64,000 nucleotides of DNA from Lysobacterales bacterium. GTDB taxonomy: Bacteria; Pseudomonadota; Gammaproteobacteria; Xanthomonadales; Xanthomonadaceae. This document shows positions 6,746-15,872 of the stretch, piece by piece. The notes beneath the pieces were generated by a model. The model did no database searches. It had not been told where the DNA came from and was given only the letters and a program-made list of their open reading frames with translations. Position 1 is the stretch's first letter, and the number at the start of each line of letters is the position of its first letter. The stretch is from the NCBI GenBank assembly GCA_019510125.1, contig JAEKKX010000020.1, positions 1-64,000 of the forward strand, read 5' to 3'. Position numbers and translations under genes: made by a program.

Positions 6746-7516
6746 TCAGCGGATGCGCTTGCTGCGCACGCGTCCCAGATCCAGCGACTGGTCCTCGGCC
6801 AGGGTCACGACCCGGACCGTGTTGAAATCCCTGACGTCGAAGACCGTCTCGATCTTGTCGCTGTAGACCGGCACCTGCTGGTCCTGCTGCGCGTAGACCG
6901 GCGAACAGACGCCGTGGCTGCACGTCTGGTCGACGACCGTGGACACGGTCTCGCTGTCGTAACCGACGATCGGACGGAAGCTCTGCGCCTTCACGTCCTG
7001 CTTCATGGTGATCAGGATGTAGTCGCCGGCCTGCAGGCTTTCGAAGGCGAAGCCGCCGTCCTTGTCGGTGAAGGTGCGGGCGAGGTGGGCGCTGACCTGT
7101 TCGTCCACCAGCAGTTGGGCCAGCGGCAGGTCGTTGTCGCCCTTCAGGCCGTCGCGCTCCGGCGTCATGTACAGCTTCGCCCATTCGCGGGCGTAGGCGG
7201 TCATCGGCACCAGCCAGACGAACTGGTGGCCCGAGTCGGTGCGGCGCAGCAGTGCGGTCTGGGTATAGAGGCGTCCGCGCAGCGCGCTGTTGCCCGGTTC
7301 GAGCAGGCGCATGGCTTCGTCGGGATCGAAGCGGGCCGGGACCGGCGGCAGTCGCTTGGCGCGTTCGCGCATGGCCTGGAACGCGCCGGCGGTGTCCTGC
7401 GCCGCTGCCGGCAGGCATGGCGCGACGATGCCCAGCGCCAGGCAGGCGGCGGCGAGGTGGCGACGCCACGGGCGGCGGGTGGCGGCGATCCGGGTGAGGG
7501 AAGGCGTCGATGGCAT
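6746..7516 (-). CDS. Secreted protein with a possible carboxypeptidase-regulatory-like domain
   Basis: 256 residues with a signal peptide (LAAACLALGIVAPCLPAAAQ). The segment FTDKDGGFAFESLQAGDYIL has the turn pattern of prealbumin-like or CarboxypepD_reg domains, often seen in cell-surface or transport-associated proteins. Two cysteines in QTCSHGVCSP probably pair. The ATG at 7516 directly precedes the signal peptide; the longer open frame to 7588 adds a non-signal extension. First gene of a pair with 6092-6709. No enzymatic motif is visible and the function is unknown. Confidence 0.68.
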   Translation of the reverse strand: MPSTPSLTRIAATRRPWRRHLAAACLALGIVAPCLPAAAQDTAGAFQAMRERAKRLPPVPARFDPDEAMRLLEPGNSALRGRLYTQTALLRRTDSGHQFVWLVPMTAYAREWAKLYMTPERDGLKGDNDLPLAQLLVDEQVSAHLARTFTDKDGGFAFESLQAGDYILITMKQDVKAQSFRPIVGYDSETVSTVVDQTCSHGVCSPVYAQQDQQVPVYSDKIETVFDVRDFNTVRVVTLAEDQSLDLGRVRSKRIR

Positions 7517-7668
7517 GACGGTGGGCTCCTGGCAGCGTGTCCCTGGCAGCGTGTTACTTGCAACGTGTCCTGGCGGCGGTGTACGCAAGCGTGCGACGCC
7601 GCGGGACGAGGATCGACGCGACCACAGGCCAGGCTCAAGCCAGTCCTACGATACCGGAAGCCGGTGCT

Positions 7669-7926
7669 TCATGTGTCCCGGATCCGCGCGACGCGCTTCC
7701 GGTACTCGGCCACGTTGTCGCCGGCGATGCGGCGTTCGCGGGTGCCGTTGTTTTCGCCGATCTTCTCGTCCTGGAGGCGTTCGATCGGCTTGGTTTCGAC
7801 CTTCGTCTCGCGTTCGAAGCCGTGGGACTTGTCGGTGTTGCGGTAGTACCGGTACAGCGTCCAGTACAGCGCGGTCGCGCCGGCCGGGCCGGCGAGCAGG
7901 ATCCAGAGACCGCCGTCGTCGCTCAT
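7669..7926 (-). CDS. Small membrane protein, third gene of the SPFH operon
   Basis: 85 residues: an N-terminal membrane segment (GLWILLAGPAGATALYWTLY) followed by a charged cytoplasmic tail rich in Lys, Glu and Arg. It starts at ATG 7926 overlapping the stop of the zinc-ribbon gene by four bases (ATGA), a sign of translational coupling. Its position suggests a membrane anchor or adaptor for the SPFH/zinc-ribbon pair. No named family recognised. Confidence 0.75.
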   Translation of the reverse strand: MSDDGGLWILLAGPAGATALYWTLYRYYRNTDKSHGFERETKVETKPIERLQDEKIGENNGTRERRIAGDNVAEYRKRVARIRDT

Positions 7927-9260
7927 TGGGAACCTGCCACGATCGCGATCGCGATGGTTTCGAGGATGGTGCCGACGGTGAGCGCGGCCAGCAGCAGTTT
8001 CCACTGCTGCACGGGCACGCTGCCCATGGTTTCGCCGGTGCGGCCGTTGACCGCGATGTAGTGCAGCATGCCGCCATTGGCGCCGGGCTGGTGGTACGAG
8101 TACAGCCACACCGGCAGGTACATCGACACCCAGCGCGAGCCGTGGACTTCGAGGCGCTCCTGCTCCCAGCGCACGCCGCGGTCGTAGCGGGCCACCGAGG
8201 CCTGGGCCTGGGCGCGGGCGATCGACAGCAACTGGTCTTCCAGCCGCGGCTTCATCTGCTCGACGTTGCTGTTGCGCTTCTCCGAACTGAAGCCGGCGAG
8301 GTAGGAAGCGTTCCACTTCACCGCGTTCTTGGTGTCGAACGGCAGGATGGTGTTGATGATGTTGTTGGTGTTGACCCGGGTGTCGAGGTTGCCGCGCTCG
8401 GTGGACGATTCCAGCGGCAGGTCATCGACGGTGAAGTCGATGTGGCGGCCGACGCTGTAGACGTCGGCGTCGTAGTAGGTCTTCTTGTCGTTGTCGCTGC
8501 CGCGGGTGTATTCGCGGGTCTTGATCTCGCCCTTGCCGAACAGGTCGGCGCTGGCGTTGCCGTCGACGATCATGTACGGCAGGTACACGCCGACGACGTT
8601 CTCGGGCGTGAACTGCTCCTTGAACGCCTTCAGCGCGAACAGCCGGCGCTTGTCGACGAACTGGCGGATGCGCGCGACCGCGTCGTCCTTCTTGATGTGG
8701 AAGGGCAGCACCGCGTCGGGCACCGCGCCGTTGTCCACCTGCTCGTTGACGCCGAAGACGTGCCGGCACCAGTGGCAGCGCGCGGTCATCGCGTTCTCGG
8801 TGTTGACCGTGACCTCGGCGCCGCAGCCGCTGCATTTGAAGCTCATCAGCACCTTGGCGTCGGCGGCGATGTCGCGCGCGCCGGAAGCGATCACGGTGCC
8901 CTGGAGCTGGTCGATGCCGTCGCCGAGCCCGAACAGTTCCTCGACCCGCGCGCCGTCCCACTCGTTGCGGCAGTACAGGCAGACCAGCAGGTCGGTGCCC
9001 GGCTTGTGGCGGATGTCGGTCGAACCGCACTTGGGGCAGCGGTTCATGCCGTCGGCGAGTTCGGCCGACGCGGTGTCGATCGCGACCGGGTCCGGCGCCT
9101 CGAGTTCCTTGCGGATCGGGTCGGGCAGGGTGGCCGGATCGATCGGCTGGCTGCCGGGCAGCGGCGGCACGTCCCGCGGCGACCCCGGGCCGTCGACGGG
9201 CGGCGGCATCGGGGGCGGCGAGGACGGCGGCAGCGGCGGCGGGACTTTCGGATCGGACAT
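7923..9260 (-). CDS. TFIIB-type zinc-ribbon membrane protein
   Basis: 445 residues. After a proline-rich N-terminal segment (1-50) come two zinc ribbons: Cys75/Cys78 with Cys94/Cys97, and Cys143/Cys146 with Cys162/Cys165. A large middle domain follows, and a C-terminal membrane helix (WKLLLAALTVGTILETIAI) that places most of the protein in the cytoplasm. Such proteins are often annotated as TFIIB-type zinc-ribbon or primosomal-N'-like, but no helicase motif exists here. It lies 18 bases after the SPFH gene and overlaps the small membrane gene. The Bacillus ydjGHI genes, which work with PspA in envelope stress, have a comparable arrangement; the link is by architecture only. Confidence 0.8.
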   Translation of the reverse strand: MSDPKVPPPLPPSSPPPMPPPVDGPGSPRDVPPLPGSQPIDPATLPDPIRKELEAPDPVAIDTASAELADGMNRCPKCGSTDIRHKPGTDLLVCLYCRNEWDGARVEELFGLGDGIDQLQGTVIASGARDIAADAKVLMSFKCSGCGAEVTVNTENAMTARCHWCRHVFGVNEQVDNGAVPDAVLPFHIKKDDAVARIRQFVDKRRLFALKAFKEQFTPENVVGVYLPYMIVDGNASADLFGKGEIKTREYTRGSDNDKKTYYDADVYSVGRHIDFTVDDLPLESSTERGNLDTRVNTNNIINTILPFDTKNAVKWNASYLAGFSSEKRNSNVEQMKPRLEDQLLSIARAQAQASVARYDRGVRWEQERLEVHGSRWVSMYLPVWLYSYHQPGANGGMLHYIAVNGRTGETMGSVPVQQWKLLLAALTVGTILETIAIAIVAGSQ

Positions 9261-9278
9261 GGTCGCTGCGCCCGTGGC

Positions 9279-10430
9279 TCAGAGACCCAGCGCCTTGGCC
9301 TTCAGCGCGTCGTAGTCGGCCTGGGTGATCAGGCCGAGGTCGAGCATCTCCTTGGCCTTCTTCAGCTTGGCGACCGGGTCGTCCGCGGCGGGGGCGGGCG
9401 GGGCGACCGGCTGCTGCAGGCCGGCGAAGCCGCCGGTCATGCCGGTGGCCATGCCGATGCCCATCAGGCCGGCGGCGCCGCCGGTCTCGCCGGCGGACTG
9501 GATGCCCTGCGCGACGCTGGCCTGCAGGTTGGCGTTGCCGCGCGCGCCGGACAGCGCGTCGGCGCGCTGCACGGTCTTGAGCAGTTCGCGGGTGTTGGCG
9601 TCGTACTCGATCGAGACGATGGCGGTCTTGACGATCGCCAGGCCGCGGTCGGACTTCCACTGGTAGCCCTGCTCGACCGCGTCGGACAGGCTCCTGGCGA
9701 AGCCGACCGAGTCCTGCTGGATCTTGGTGATGCGGTTGCCCTTGCTCGGGTCGTTCGTGTACAGGCTGAACGCCGGCGCGAGCGAGCCGACCACTTCGTT
9801 GAACAACTGGCTGGCGGCCGCGTTGTCGAGGTCGGTGAAGTCGAACACCTTGCCCGGCTGCAGGTAGCTGGCGGGCACGAAGTTCTTCACGAACAGGATC
9901 GGGTCGACGATCTTCAGCGTGTATGAGCCGCGCGTGATCGCGCCGACCTGGGTGTTGAGGAAGCCGTCGTCCCAGTAGATCTCCGACTGGGTGCCGAAGC
10001 GGTTGTCGGGCAGTTCCTTCAGCGAGACGAAGAACGCTGCCTGCTGCGAGCCCGGCTGGCCGCCGAACTTGAAGCGCTCCCAGCTCTGGGTGATCAGCGA
10101 GGAGACGATGCCGTCGCCGGCGAAGATCGACTTGGAGTTCGGGTCGTCCGAGCGCCACTCGTAGCCGCCCGGCTCGGCGACGAAGGCGGTGATCTTGCCG
10201 TCCTGGAACAGCAGCAGGCCGTAGCCCTCGGGCACGATGATCTTCGAGCCGTTGGTGATGATGTTGGAGGAGCCGTGGGTGTTCGACCCGCGCCCGGCGT
10301 TGGTGCCCTGCGGCACCGCGGCGAACAGCGCCGCCGTCGAGGGCAGCCCGGCCGGCACCGTGTAGAAGTCCTTCCACTGGTCCGCGAGCGTGCCGCCGAC
10401 CGCACCCACCACCGCCTGTACGAGACCCAT
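9279..10430 (-). CDS. SPFH-domain protein with C-terminal SHOCT motif (YdjI-like)
   Basis: 383 residues. The N-terminus MGLVQAVVGAVGGTLADQW matches the YdjI-like SPFH subgroup. The SPFH/band-7 domain spans roughly residues 50-280, and a Gly/Ala/Met-rich stretch leads to a C-terminal SHOCT module (DPVAKLKKAKEMLDLGLIT). SPFH proteins oligomerise on membranes and organise microdomains or stress complexes. Start ATG 10430 is preferred over the longer frame (10463) because the family begins with MGL and GGAGAG precedes it. It heads a three-gene operon with the zinc-ribbon and small membrane genes, with a -10 element (TATAGT) about 50 bases upstream. Confidence 0.88.
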   Translation of the reverse strand: MGLVQAVVGAVGGTLADQWKDFYTVPAGLPSTAALFAAVPQGTNAGRGSNTHGSSNIITNGSKIIVPEGYGLLLFQDGKITAFVAEPGGYEWRSDDPNSKSIFAGDGIVSSLITQSWERFKFGGQPGSQQAAFFVSLKELPDNRFGTQSEIYWDDGFLNTQVGAITRGSYTLKIVDPILFVKNFVPASYLQPGKVFDFTDLDNAAASQLFNEVVGSLAPAFSLYTNDPSKGNRITKIQQDSVGFARSLSDAVEQGYQWKSDRGLAIVKTAIVSIEYDANTRELLKTVQRADALSGARGNANLQASVAQGIQSAGETGGAAGLMGIGMATGMTGGFAGLQQPVAPPAPAADDPVAKLKKAKEMLDLGLITQADYDALKAKALGL

Positions 10431-10480
10431 GACCACTCTCCGCGTTTCTTGGTCGGGCGCCATGCCCGCCGTGTTCGCGA

Positions 10481-10486
10481 ACTATA
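10481..10486 (-). promoter_or_regulatory. -10 element of the SPFH operon
   Basis: TATAGT on the minus strand, about 50 bases before the SPFH start codon. No convincing -35 box is visible at the usual distance. Confidence 0.4.
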
Positions 10487-10662
10487 CACGCGGAGATTGG
10501 CGGCGATCGGCCGCCGGAAGTCACGTTCGAAGGCCTTGGCGGCGCGAGCGGATCGGGCCCTCGCAGGCTGGCCTGCACGGCGCGTGGATCGCGTTCTGGC
10601 GCCCGCGATCGACGGGCGTGCGGCGCGCGGGCGCCGCTCGCCGGGAGACCTGCGGCCGGCGG

Positions 10663-11157
10663 TCAGCCCCGCACCGCCGCCTCGATGGTCGCGATGTCGA
10701 TCTTGCGCATCGTCATCATCGCCTCGAACGCGCGCTTGGCGGCGGCGCGGTCGGGGGAGGTGTAGGCCTCGGTGAGGGCGCGCGGCGTGATCTGCCACGA
10801 CAGGCCCCACTTGTCCCTGCACCAGCCGCAGCCGCTTTCCTGGCCGCCGTTGCCGACGATCGCGGCCCACAGCCGGTCGGTCTCGGCCTGGTCGTCTGTG
10901 GTCACCTGGAACGAGAACGCCTCGCTGTGCGACAGCTCGGGGCCGCCGTTGATGCCCAGGCACGGGATGCCCAGCACGGTGAACTCGACGGTCAGCACGT
11001 CGCCCTCGCGGCCGGCGGTGTAGTCGCCCGGCGCCAGGTGCACGGCGTCGACCGTGCTGTCGGCGAAGGTCGCGGCGTAGAAGGTGGCGGCTTCGAGCGC
11101 GTTGCCGTCGTACCAGAGGCAGATCCGGTTGCGGGGAAGCGTGGTGTTCCTGGTCAT
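10663..11157 (-). CDS. VOC-family (PhnB/glyoxalase-like) protein
   Basis: 164 residues of the vicinal-oxygen-chelate fold, in the subgroup often labelled PhnB or 3-demethylubiquinone methyltransferase-like. Characteristic pieces are the opening NRICLWYDGNALEAATFYAATF, the GIPCLGINGGPELSHSEAFSF block and the late GWCRDKWGLSWQITPRAL segment. The biochemical role is unknown; metal-dependent binding of a small molecule is the family norm. CAGGAGAC precedes the ATG. It stands alone downstream of the GYF-AIM24 gene with a strong hairpin between them. Confidence 0.82.
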   Translation of the reverse strand: MTRNTTLPRNRICLWYDGNALEAATFYAATFADSTVDAVHLAPGDYTAGREGDVLTVEFTVLGIPCLGINGGPELSHSEAFSFQVTTDDQAETDRLWAAIVGNGGQESGCGWCRDKWGLSWQITPRALTEAYTSPDRAAAKRAFEAMMTMRKIDIATIEAAVRG

Positions 11158-11247
11158 GGCGGTCTCCTGTGTCGTGGGTGCGCGGCCGGCGAGGGCGGCC
11201 CGTTCGATGGAACGACGAACCGGAAGGCCGGATTTCGACACGCCCGG

Positions 11248-11282
11248 CCCGGGACGACGGGGACACGTCCCGCCGTCCCGGG
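11248..11282 (-). terminator. Hairpin after the GYF-AIM24 gene
   Basis: A stem of CCCGGGACG followed by a mismatch and further pairs (11248-11262 with 11268-11282) lies 12 bases past the stop codon at 11295. No U-rich tract follows, as is common in high-GC genomes. Confidence 0.45.
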
Positions 11283-11294
11283 TGCCCGGGTCGA

Positions 11295-12329
11295 TCAGAA
11301 GCTGTTGTCGCCGTCGAGGATCCGGCCGAGGCCGCCGAGCACCGAGCCCTCGCCGCGGCTGCCGCCGTTCTGCGGGGCGGCGGCGAGCATGCGCCCGGCC
11401 ATGCGCGAGAACGGCAGCGACTGCAGCCAGACCTTGCCGGGGCCGGTGAGGGTGGCGAGGAACATGCCCTCGCCGCCGAACATCATGCTCTTGATGCCGC
11501 CGATGGTGCGCACGTCCATGTTGACGGTGTCGTGGAAGGCCATGACGCAGCCGGTGTCGACGTCGAGGCGTTCGCCCGCGCGCAGTTCGCGTTCGACGAC
11601 GGTGCCGCCGGCGTGGACGAACACCCAGCCGTCGCCTTCGAGCTTCTGCATGATGAAGCCTTCGCCGCCGAACAGGCCGGTGAGGATCTTGCGCTGGAAG
11701 TGGATGCCGAGCTGCACGCCGCGGGCGCCGGCGAGGAAGCTGTCCTTCTGGCAGATCAGGCGGCCGTTGTGCTCGTCGAGCTTCATCGCCAGCACGGTGC
11801 CCGGATACGGCGCCGCGAACGCCACCCGCGCCTTGCCGCTGCCGGTGTGGGTGTAGACGGTGGTGAACAGGCTCTCGCCGGTGATGACGCGCTTGCCCGC
11901 GCTCATCAGCTTGCCGAGCAGGCCGCCGCTCTGGTCGGAACTGGCGCCGCTGCCGAAGACCGTGTTCATCTCGACCGCGGCGTCCTTGTACATCAGCGCG
12001 CCGGCCTCGGCGACGGCGCTCTCGCCGGGGTCGAGCTCGACCTCGACGAACTGCATGTCGGTGCCGACGATGCGGTAGTCGATGTCGTCGTTGCGCGACG
12101 GCGGGCGCGGCCCGGCCGCGGCGGGGAGCGGCGGCGGAAGGTGCTCGGGCGGGCCGGCGGGGCGCAGTTCGGCGACCTCGGCGACCGGGCGCCAGCCGGT
12201 GAAGCCTTCGCGCCAGCACTGGCTGGCGGGGTGCTGGCGCACGTACTGCTGCGCGGCCGCGTCGTCGAGCGGGCCGACGCGTTCGCCGGTGCGTTCGCCG
12301 GTGCCGGCGTGGAAGTACCACTGGGTCAT
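11295..12329 (-). CDS. GYF_2-AIM24 (TIGR00266) family protein
   Basis: 344 residues. Residues 1-50 form a GYF_2-type module (WYFHAGTGERTGERVGPLDD and a GFTGWRPVAE end), normally a protein-interaction or membrane-signal domain. A proline-rich linker leads to an AIM24/TIGR00266 domain, a beta-prism rich in glycine motifs (GLFGGEGFIMQKLEGDGWVF, GGIKSMMFGGEGMFLATL). The exact role of this family in bacteria is not settled. The start region lies next to a run of twelve G bases (12367-12378), which could make its promoter length-variable. Confidence 0.85.
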   Translation of the reverse strand: MTQWYFHAGTGERTGERVGPLDDAAAQQYVRQHPASQCWREGFTGWRPVAEVAELRPAGPPEHLPPPLPAAAGPRPPSRNDDIDYRIVGTDMQFVEVELDPGESAVAEAGALMYKDAAVEMNTVFGSGASSDQSGGLLGKLMSAGKRVITGESLFTTVYTHTGSGKARVAFAAPYPGTVLAMKLDEHNGRLICQKDSFLAGARGVQLGIHFQRKILTGLFGGEGFIMQKLEGDGWVFVHAGGTVVERELRAGERLDVDTGCVMAFHDTVNMDVRTIGGIKSMMFGGEGMFLATLTGPGKVWLQSLPFSRMAGRMLAAAPQNGGSRGEGSVLGGLGRILDGDNSF

Positions 12330-12366
12330 TGCGGACTCCTGGGATGGGGGGCGTGGGGCGTGGGTC

Positions 12367-12378
12367 GGGGGGGGGGGG
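12367..12378. repeat. Homopolymeric tract of twelve G
   Basis: A G12 run sits in the divergent promoter region, 38 bases upstream of the GYF-AIM24 start codon and about 100 bases before the -10 box of the opposite gene. Such tracts change length by strand slippage and can switch expression. Confidence 0.8.
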
Positions 12379-12474
12379 CGGTGTCGTGGCTCGCGCGCAC
12401 GCTAGCAGGCGCGACCGGCCGCGCCCCGTGCCGGCGGTCACGTCCGGTCCGGCCGCGGCGGCGCGCCGCCCACC

Positions 12475-12480
12475 TATACT
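12475..12480 (+). promoter_or_regulatory. -10 element TATACT
   Basis: TATACT ends 30 bases before the ATG at 12511. The -35 region is GC-rich without a clear TTGACA match. Confidence 0.45.
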
Positions 12481-12510
12481 CGGGCCCCCGCCGCGCCGCC
12501 ACCGCCCGAG

Positions 12511-13638
12511 ATGAAATACGACGACGCCGAGTACTACTTCCTCGACTTCGAGACCGATCTGCCCAACGAGAACGGCGGCCGCCACATCGGGCTGTTCCTG
12601 GAGTGGGCGATCCTGCGGGGACTGGCGGGCGAGGAGTTCGCCGGGGACGCCGGCGCGCTGCGGGCCGGCGCCGCGACCGGGCTCGAGCTGCTGTTCGATC
12701 GCTGCGACGGCAAGCTGCTCGACGACGATCTGAACGAAGAAGGCAACGCCTTCGCGGCCGCCTGCTACGAACGCTTCGTGCTGCGCGATTTCATCGAGGC
12801 GATGAACTGCCCGGCCGATGCCAGCGTCGACGCGATCTTCGGCGCGGACCTCACGCCGCAGCGGCATGCGCGCGTGCTGTGGCAACTGGACCGGCGCTAC
12901 GCCGAGTGGCGCCGCGGCTTCGGCTTTCCGGCGCGTGCCGCAATGCTGGAACGGCTGGTCGGCACGCTGCAGCCGGCCCTCGACGCCGCGCGCTTCCCGC
13001 GCGTGGCGCCGAGCGTCTGGAGCCAGACCGCCGACGTCGCCTCGTTCGAGCGCACGCTGGGCGACGCCGTGCAGCGCGTGGACCTGCATGCCGTCGACGA
13101 TCCCGAATGGTTCCATGGCGTGCGGCTCGAATGCACGCTGCACGTGCCGGCGCTGTACGAGGCCATCGTGCGCGAGAAGACCGAGGACCAGGGCGAGGTG
13201 ACGTCGCTGCAGTGTTCGGCCGAACTGCCGTTCGCACGGCTGGCCGACGGCTGGACCGGTCCGGTGCAGGACTATCGCCGCGACCAGGCGGGCTTCTGGG
13301 TCTTCCGCGAGGACGACCTCGCCCCGCTGCTGGCCTGGCTGGCCGCCCGCATGGAGACCTTCGTGCTGCCGCTGCTGCGCGGCCTGGACGGGATCGACGG
13401 GCTGGCGCTCGCGCACGGCGCCCGGCCGATGTCGGCGTCGCCGCTGCACCTGCCGCACGATCCCTATCCGGCGCTGCTGGCGGCCGAGATGGCGAGGCAT
13501 CCGCGCCTGCGCGGCCTGCTCGACGAGACCGAGGCCGCGATCCTCGCGCTCGCGCCGCGTGCGCGCAGCCGCGACCAGGCCGGCGCGCTGGCGCTGATCC
13601 CGCGCCTGCGCGACCGCGCGCGCGGCTGGATGCCCTGA
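12511..13638 (+). CDS. Conserved hypothetical protein (DUF7832-like N-terminus)
   Basis: 375 residues, probably cytoplasmic. The first 110 residues (MKYDDAEYYFLDFETDLP, then RHIGLFLEWAILRGL) resemble a small family recalled as DUF7832, found in immunity-like or single-copy hypothetical proteins. The remaining 260 residues form a second domain with Trp- and Arg-rich segments (QLDRRYAEWRRGFGFPARAA) that I cannot place. No signal peptide, membrane helix or catalytic motif is visible. It is monocistronic between divergent GYF-AIM24 and the M13 peptidase. Confidence 0.7.
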   Translation: MKYDDAEYYFLDFETDLPNENGGRHIGLFLEWAILRGLAGEEFAGDAGALRAGAATGLELLFDRCDGKLLDDDLNEEGNAFAAACYERFVLRDFIEAMNCPADASVDAIFGADLTPQRHARVLWQLDRRYAEWRRGFGFPARAAMLERLVGTLQPALDAARFPRVAPSVWSQTADVASFERTLGDAVQRVDLHAVDDPEWFHGVRLECTLHVPALYEAIVREKTEDQGEVTSLQCSAELPFARLADGWTGPVQDYRRDQAGFWVFREDDLAPLLAWLAARMETFVLPLLRGLDGIDGLALAHGARPMSASPLHLPHDPYPALLAAEMARHPRLRGLLDETEAAILALAPRARSRDQAGALALIPRLRDRARGWMP

Positions 13639-13727
13639 GCGCCGCGCCCGGCGCATGACCTCCGGCGCTTGTCCGGGGGAGGGGGCGGGCGGCAGAGTGC
13701 GCCGTTTCTCCCCTCCGCAAGGTCGCC

Positions 13728-15773
13728 ATGATCCCGTCGCTCGCCCCGTTCCGCGTCGCGCTGCTGTCCGCCGCGCTGGCGTTCGCCTCCGGCGCCGCCG
13801 TCGCCGCCGACGCCCCGCAGGACTTCCTCGCCGCGCACCTGGACACCTCGGTCGATCCGGGCGTGGACTTCTTCCAGTACGCGAACGGCGCGTGGCTGAA
13901 GGCGCATCCGATCCCGGCGTCGGAATCGTGGTGGGGCATCGGCAACGAGGTCGAAGAGGAACTGTACGCACGACTGCGGACGATCAGCGAGAACGCCGCG
14001 AAGACGCAGGCCGCGGCGGGCAGCGACCAGCAGAAGATCGGCGACTTCTGGTCGACGGCGATGGACACGGCGCGGGCCGACCGCCAGGGCGTCGCGCCGC
14101 TGCGCGACGAACTGGCGCGGATCGACGCGATCACGACGCCGGCCGGGGTCGTCGACGCCGCCTTCGCCCTCAAGCCGATCGGCGTCTCCACCCTGTTCAG
14201 CCTGTTCGTCGCGCAGGACGACAAGGACAGCGCGACGATGGCGGTGCAGGCGTACCAGGGCGGGCTGGGCCTGCCCGAGCGCGACTTCTACTTCAACAAG
14301 GAAGCCGGCGTCGCGAAGATCCGCGCCGAGTACGTGGCCCACATCGCGCGCACCTTCGAGCTGCTCGGACGCAAGCCCGCGGAGGCGAAGGCCGCGGCGC
14401 AGCGGGTGATGGCGTTCGAGACCGCGCTGGCGAAGGCCTCGCGACGGCTCGAGGACCTGCGCGACCCGGAGAAGAACTACAACAAGCTCTCGCCGGCGGA
14501 CCTGACCGCGAAGTACACGCCGTCGATCGACTGGCGCGCGCGGCTCGCCGAGTGGGGCCTGCACCCGGACTACATGCTGGTCGGTCAGCCGGAATTCTTC
14601 GCCGCCGAGGAGAAGCTGCTGCACGCGACGCCGGTGTCCACGCTGAAGGACTACCTGCGCTACCATCTCGCCGACACCTATGCGCCGTACCTGTCGACCG
14701 CGTTCGACGGCGAGCATTTCCGCTTCCACGGCAAGGCGATGTCGGGCCAGGAGGAGCAGCGCCCGCGCTGGAAGCGCGTGGTCGACGAGGAGAACGACGC
14801 GCTGGGCATGGTGCTGGGCCGGATCTTCGTGAAGGACTACTTCCCGGAAACCTCGAAGCGCCGCTACACCGCGATGGTCGAGGCGATCCGCGACACCTTC
14901 CGCGACCGCATCCAGCGCCTGGACTGGATGAGCGACGCCACCAAGGCCAAGGCGCTGGCGAAGCTGGCCGCGGTCACGTCCAAGGTCGGCTATCCGGACG
15001 TGTGGAAGGACTATTCGACGCTGCAGATCGGCCGCGATTCGTACGCGGCGAACGTGATGGCGGCGTCGCGCTGGCAGTTCCGCGACAACCTGTCGAAGTT
15101 CGGCAAGCCGGTCGACCGCACCGAGTGGGGCATGACCCCGCAGACCTACAACGCCTACTACAACCCGTCGAACAACGAGATCGTGCTGCCGGCGGCGATC
15201 CTGATGATCCCCGGCACGACCGATGCGCAGGTGGACGACGCGGTCGCCTACGGCTACGTCGCCGCCAGCACCATCGGCCACGAGATCACCCACGGCTTCG
15301 ACGACCAGGGCCGCCAGTACGACCAGCAGGGCAACCTGTCGGGCTGGTGGTCGAAGGAGGACGAGGACCGCTTCAACGCCGCCGCGCAGAAGATGGTGGC
15401 GCAGTTCGACGCCTACGAGCCGCTGCCGGGCCTGCACATCAACGGCAAGGCGAGTCTGGGCGAGAACATCGCCGACTACGGCGGCGTGCTGCTGGGGCTG
15501 GAGGCGTTCCAGAAGACCGAGCAGTACCGCAAGGGCGAGAAGATCGGCGGCCTGACCCCTGTGCAGCGCTATTTCCTGGGCTATGCGCTGGGCTGGATGA
15601 CGCAGCAGCGCGAGCAGGTGCTCCGCCGCCAGTTGCTGTCCGACGTCCACGCCCCGGCGAAGTGGCGCGTGCTGGCGCCGATGTCGAACATCCCCGAGTT
15701 CTACGAGGCGTTCGGCGTCAAGCCCGGCCAGCCGATGTGGCGCAAGCCCGAGGACCGGGTGCGGATCTGGTGA
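13728..15773 (+). CDS. M13-family zinc metallopeptidase (PepO/neprilysin-like), exported
   Basis: 681 residues with a signal peptide (LSAALAFASGAAVAADAP). The zinc site is HEITH at residues 518-522 with the third ligand Glu579 in ENIADYGG, and the substrate-binding motif NAYYNPSNNEIVLPAAIL lies upstream, all typical of M13 enzymes that cleave oligopeptides on the amino side of hydrophobic residues. Length is normal for bacterial M13 peptidases, which act in the periplasm or outside the cell. Many xanthomonads carry several. It is monocistronic. Confidence 0.93.
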   Translation: MIPSLAPFRVALLSAALAFASGAAVAADAPQDFLAAHLDTSVDPGVDFFQYANGAWLKAHPIPASESWWGIGNEVEEELYARLRTISENAAKTQAAAGSDQQKIGDFWSTAMDTARADRQGVAPLRDELARIDAITTPAGVVDAAFALKPIGVSTLFSLFVAQDDKDSATMAVQAYQGGLGLPERDFYFNKEAGVAKIRAEYVAHIARTFELLGRKPAEAKAAAQRVMAFETALAKASRRLEDLRDPEKNYNKLSPADLTAKYTPSIDWRARLAEWGLHPDYMLVGQPEFFAAEEKLLHATPVSTLKDYLRYHLADTYAPYLSTAFDGEHFRFHGKAMSGQEEQRPRWKRVVDEENDALGMVLGRIFVKDYFPETSKRRYTAMVEAIRDTFRDRIQRLDWMSDATKAKALAKLAAVTSKVGYPDVWKDYSTLQIGRDSYAANVMAASRWQFRDNLSKFGKPVDRTEWGMTPQTYNAYYNPSNNEIVLPAAILMIPGTTDAQVDDAVAYGYVAASTIGHEITHGFDDQGRQYDQQGNLSGWWSKEDEDRFNAAAQKMVAQFDAYEPLPGLHINGKASLGENIADYGGVLLGLEAFQKTEQYRKGEKIGGLTPVQRYFLGYALGWMTQQREQVLRRQLLSDVHAPAKWRVLAPMSNIPEFYEAFGVKPGQPMWRKPEDRVRIW

Positions 15774-15872
15774 TCCGCGCCGGCGGCGCGCGCCGCCCGG
15801 GACCGGGCAGCATGCGGTCCGGGCCGCGCCGCGGCCCGGCGAGGCTACTGCTGGCGCGCCGCGCATAGGACA

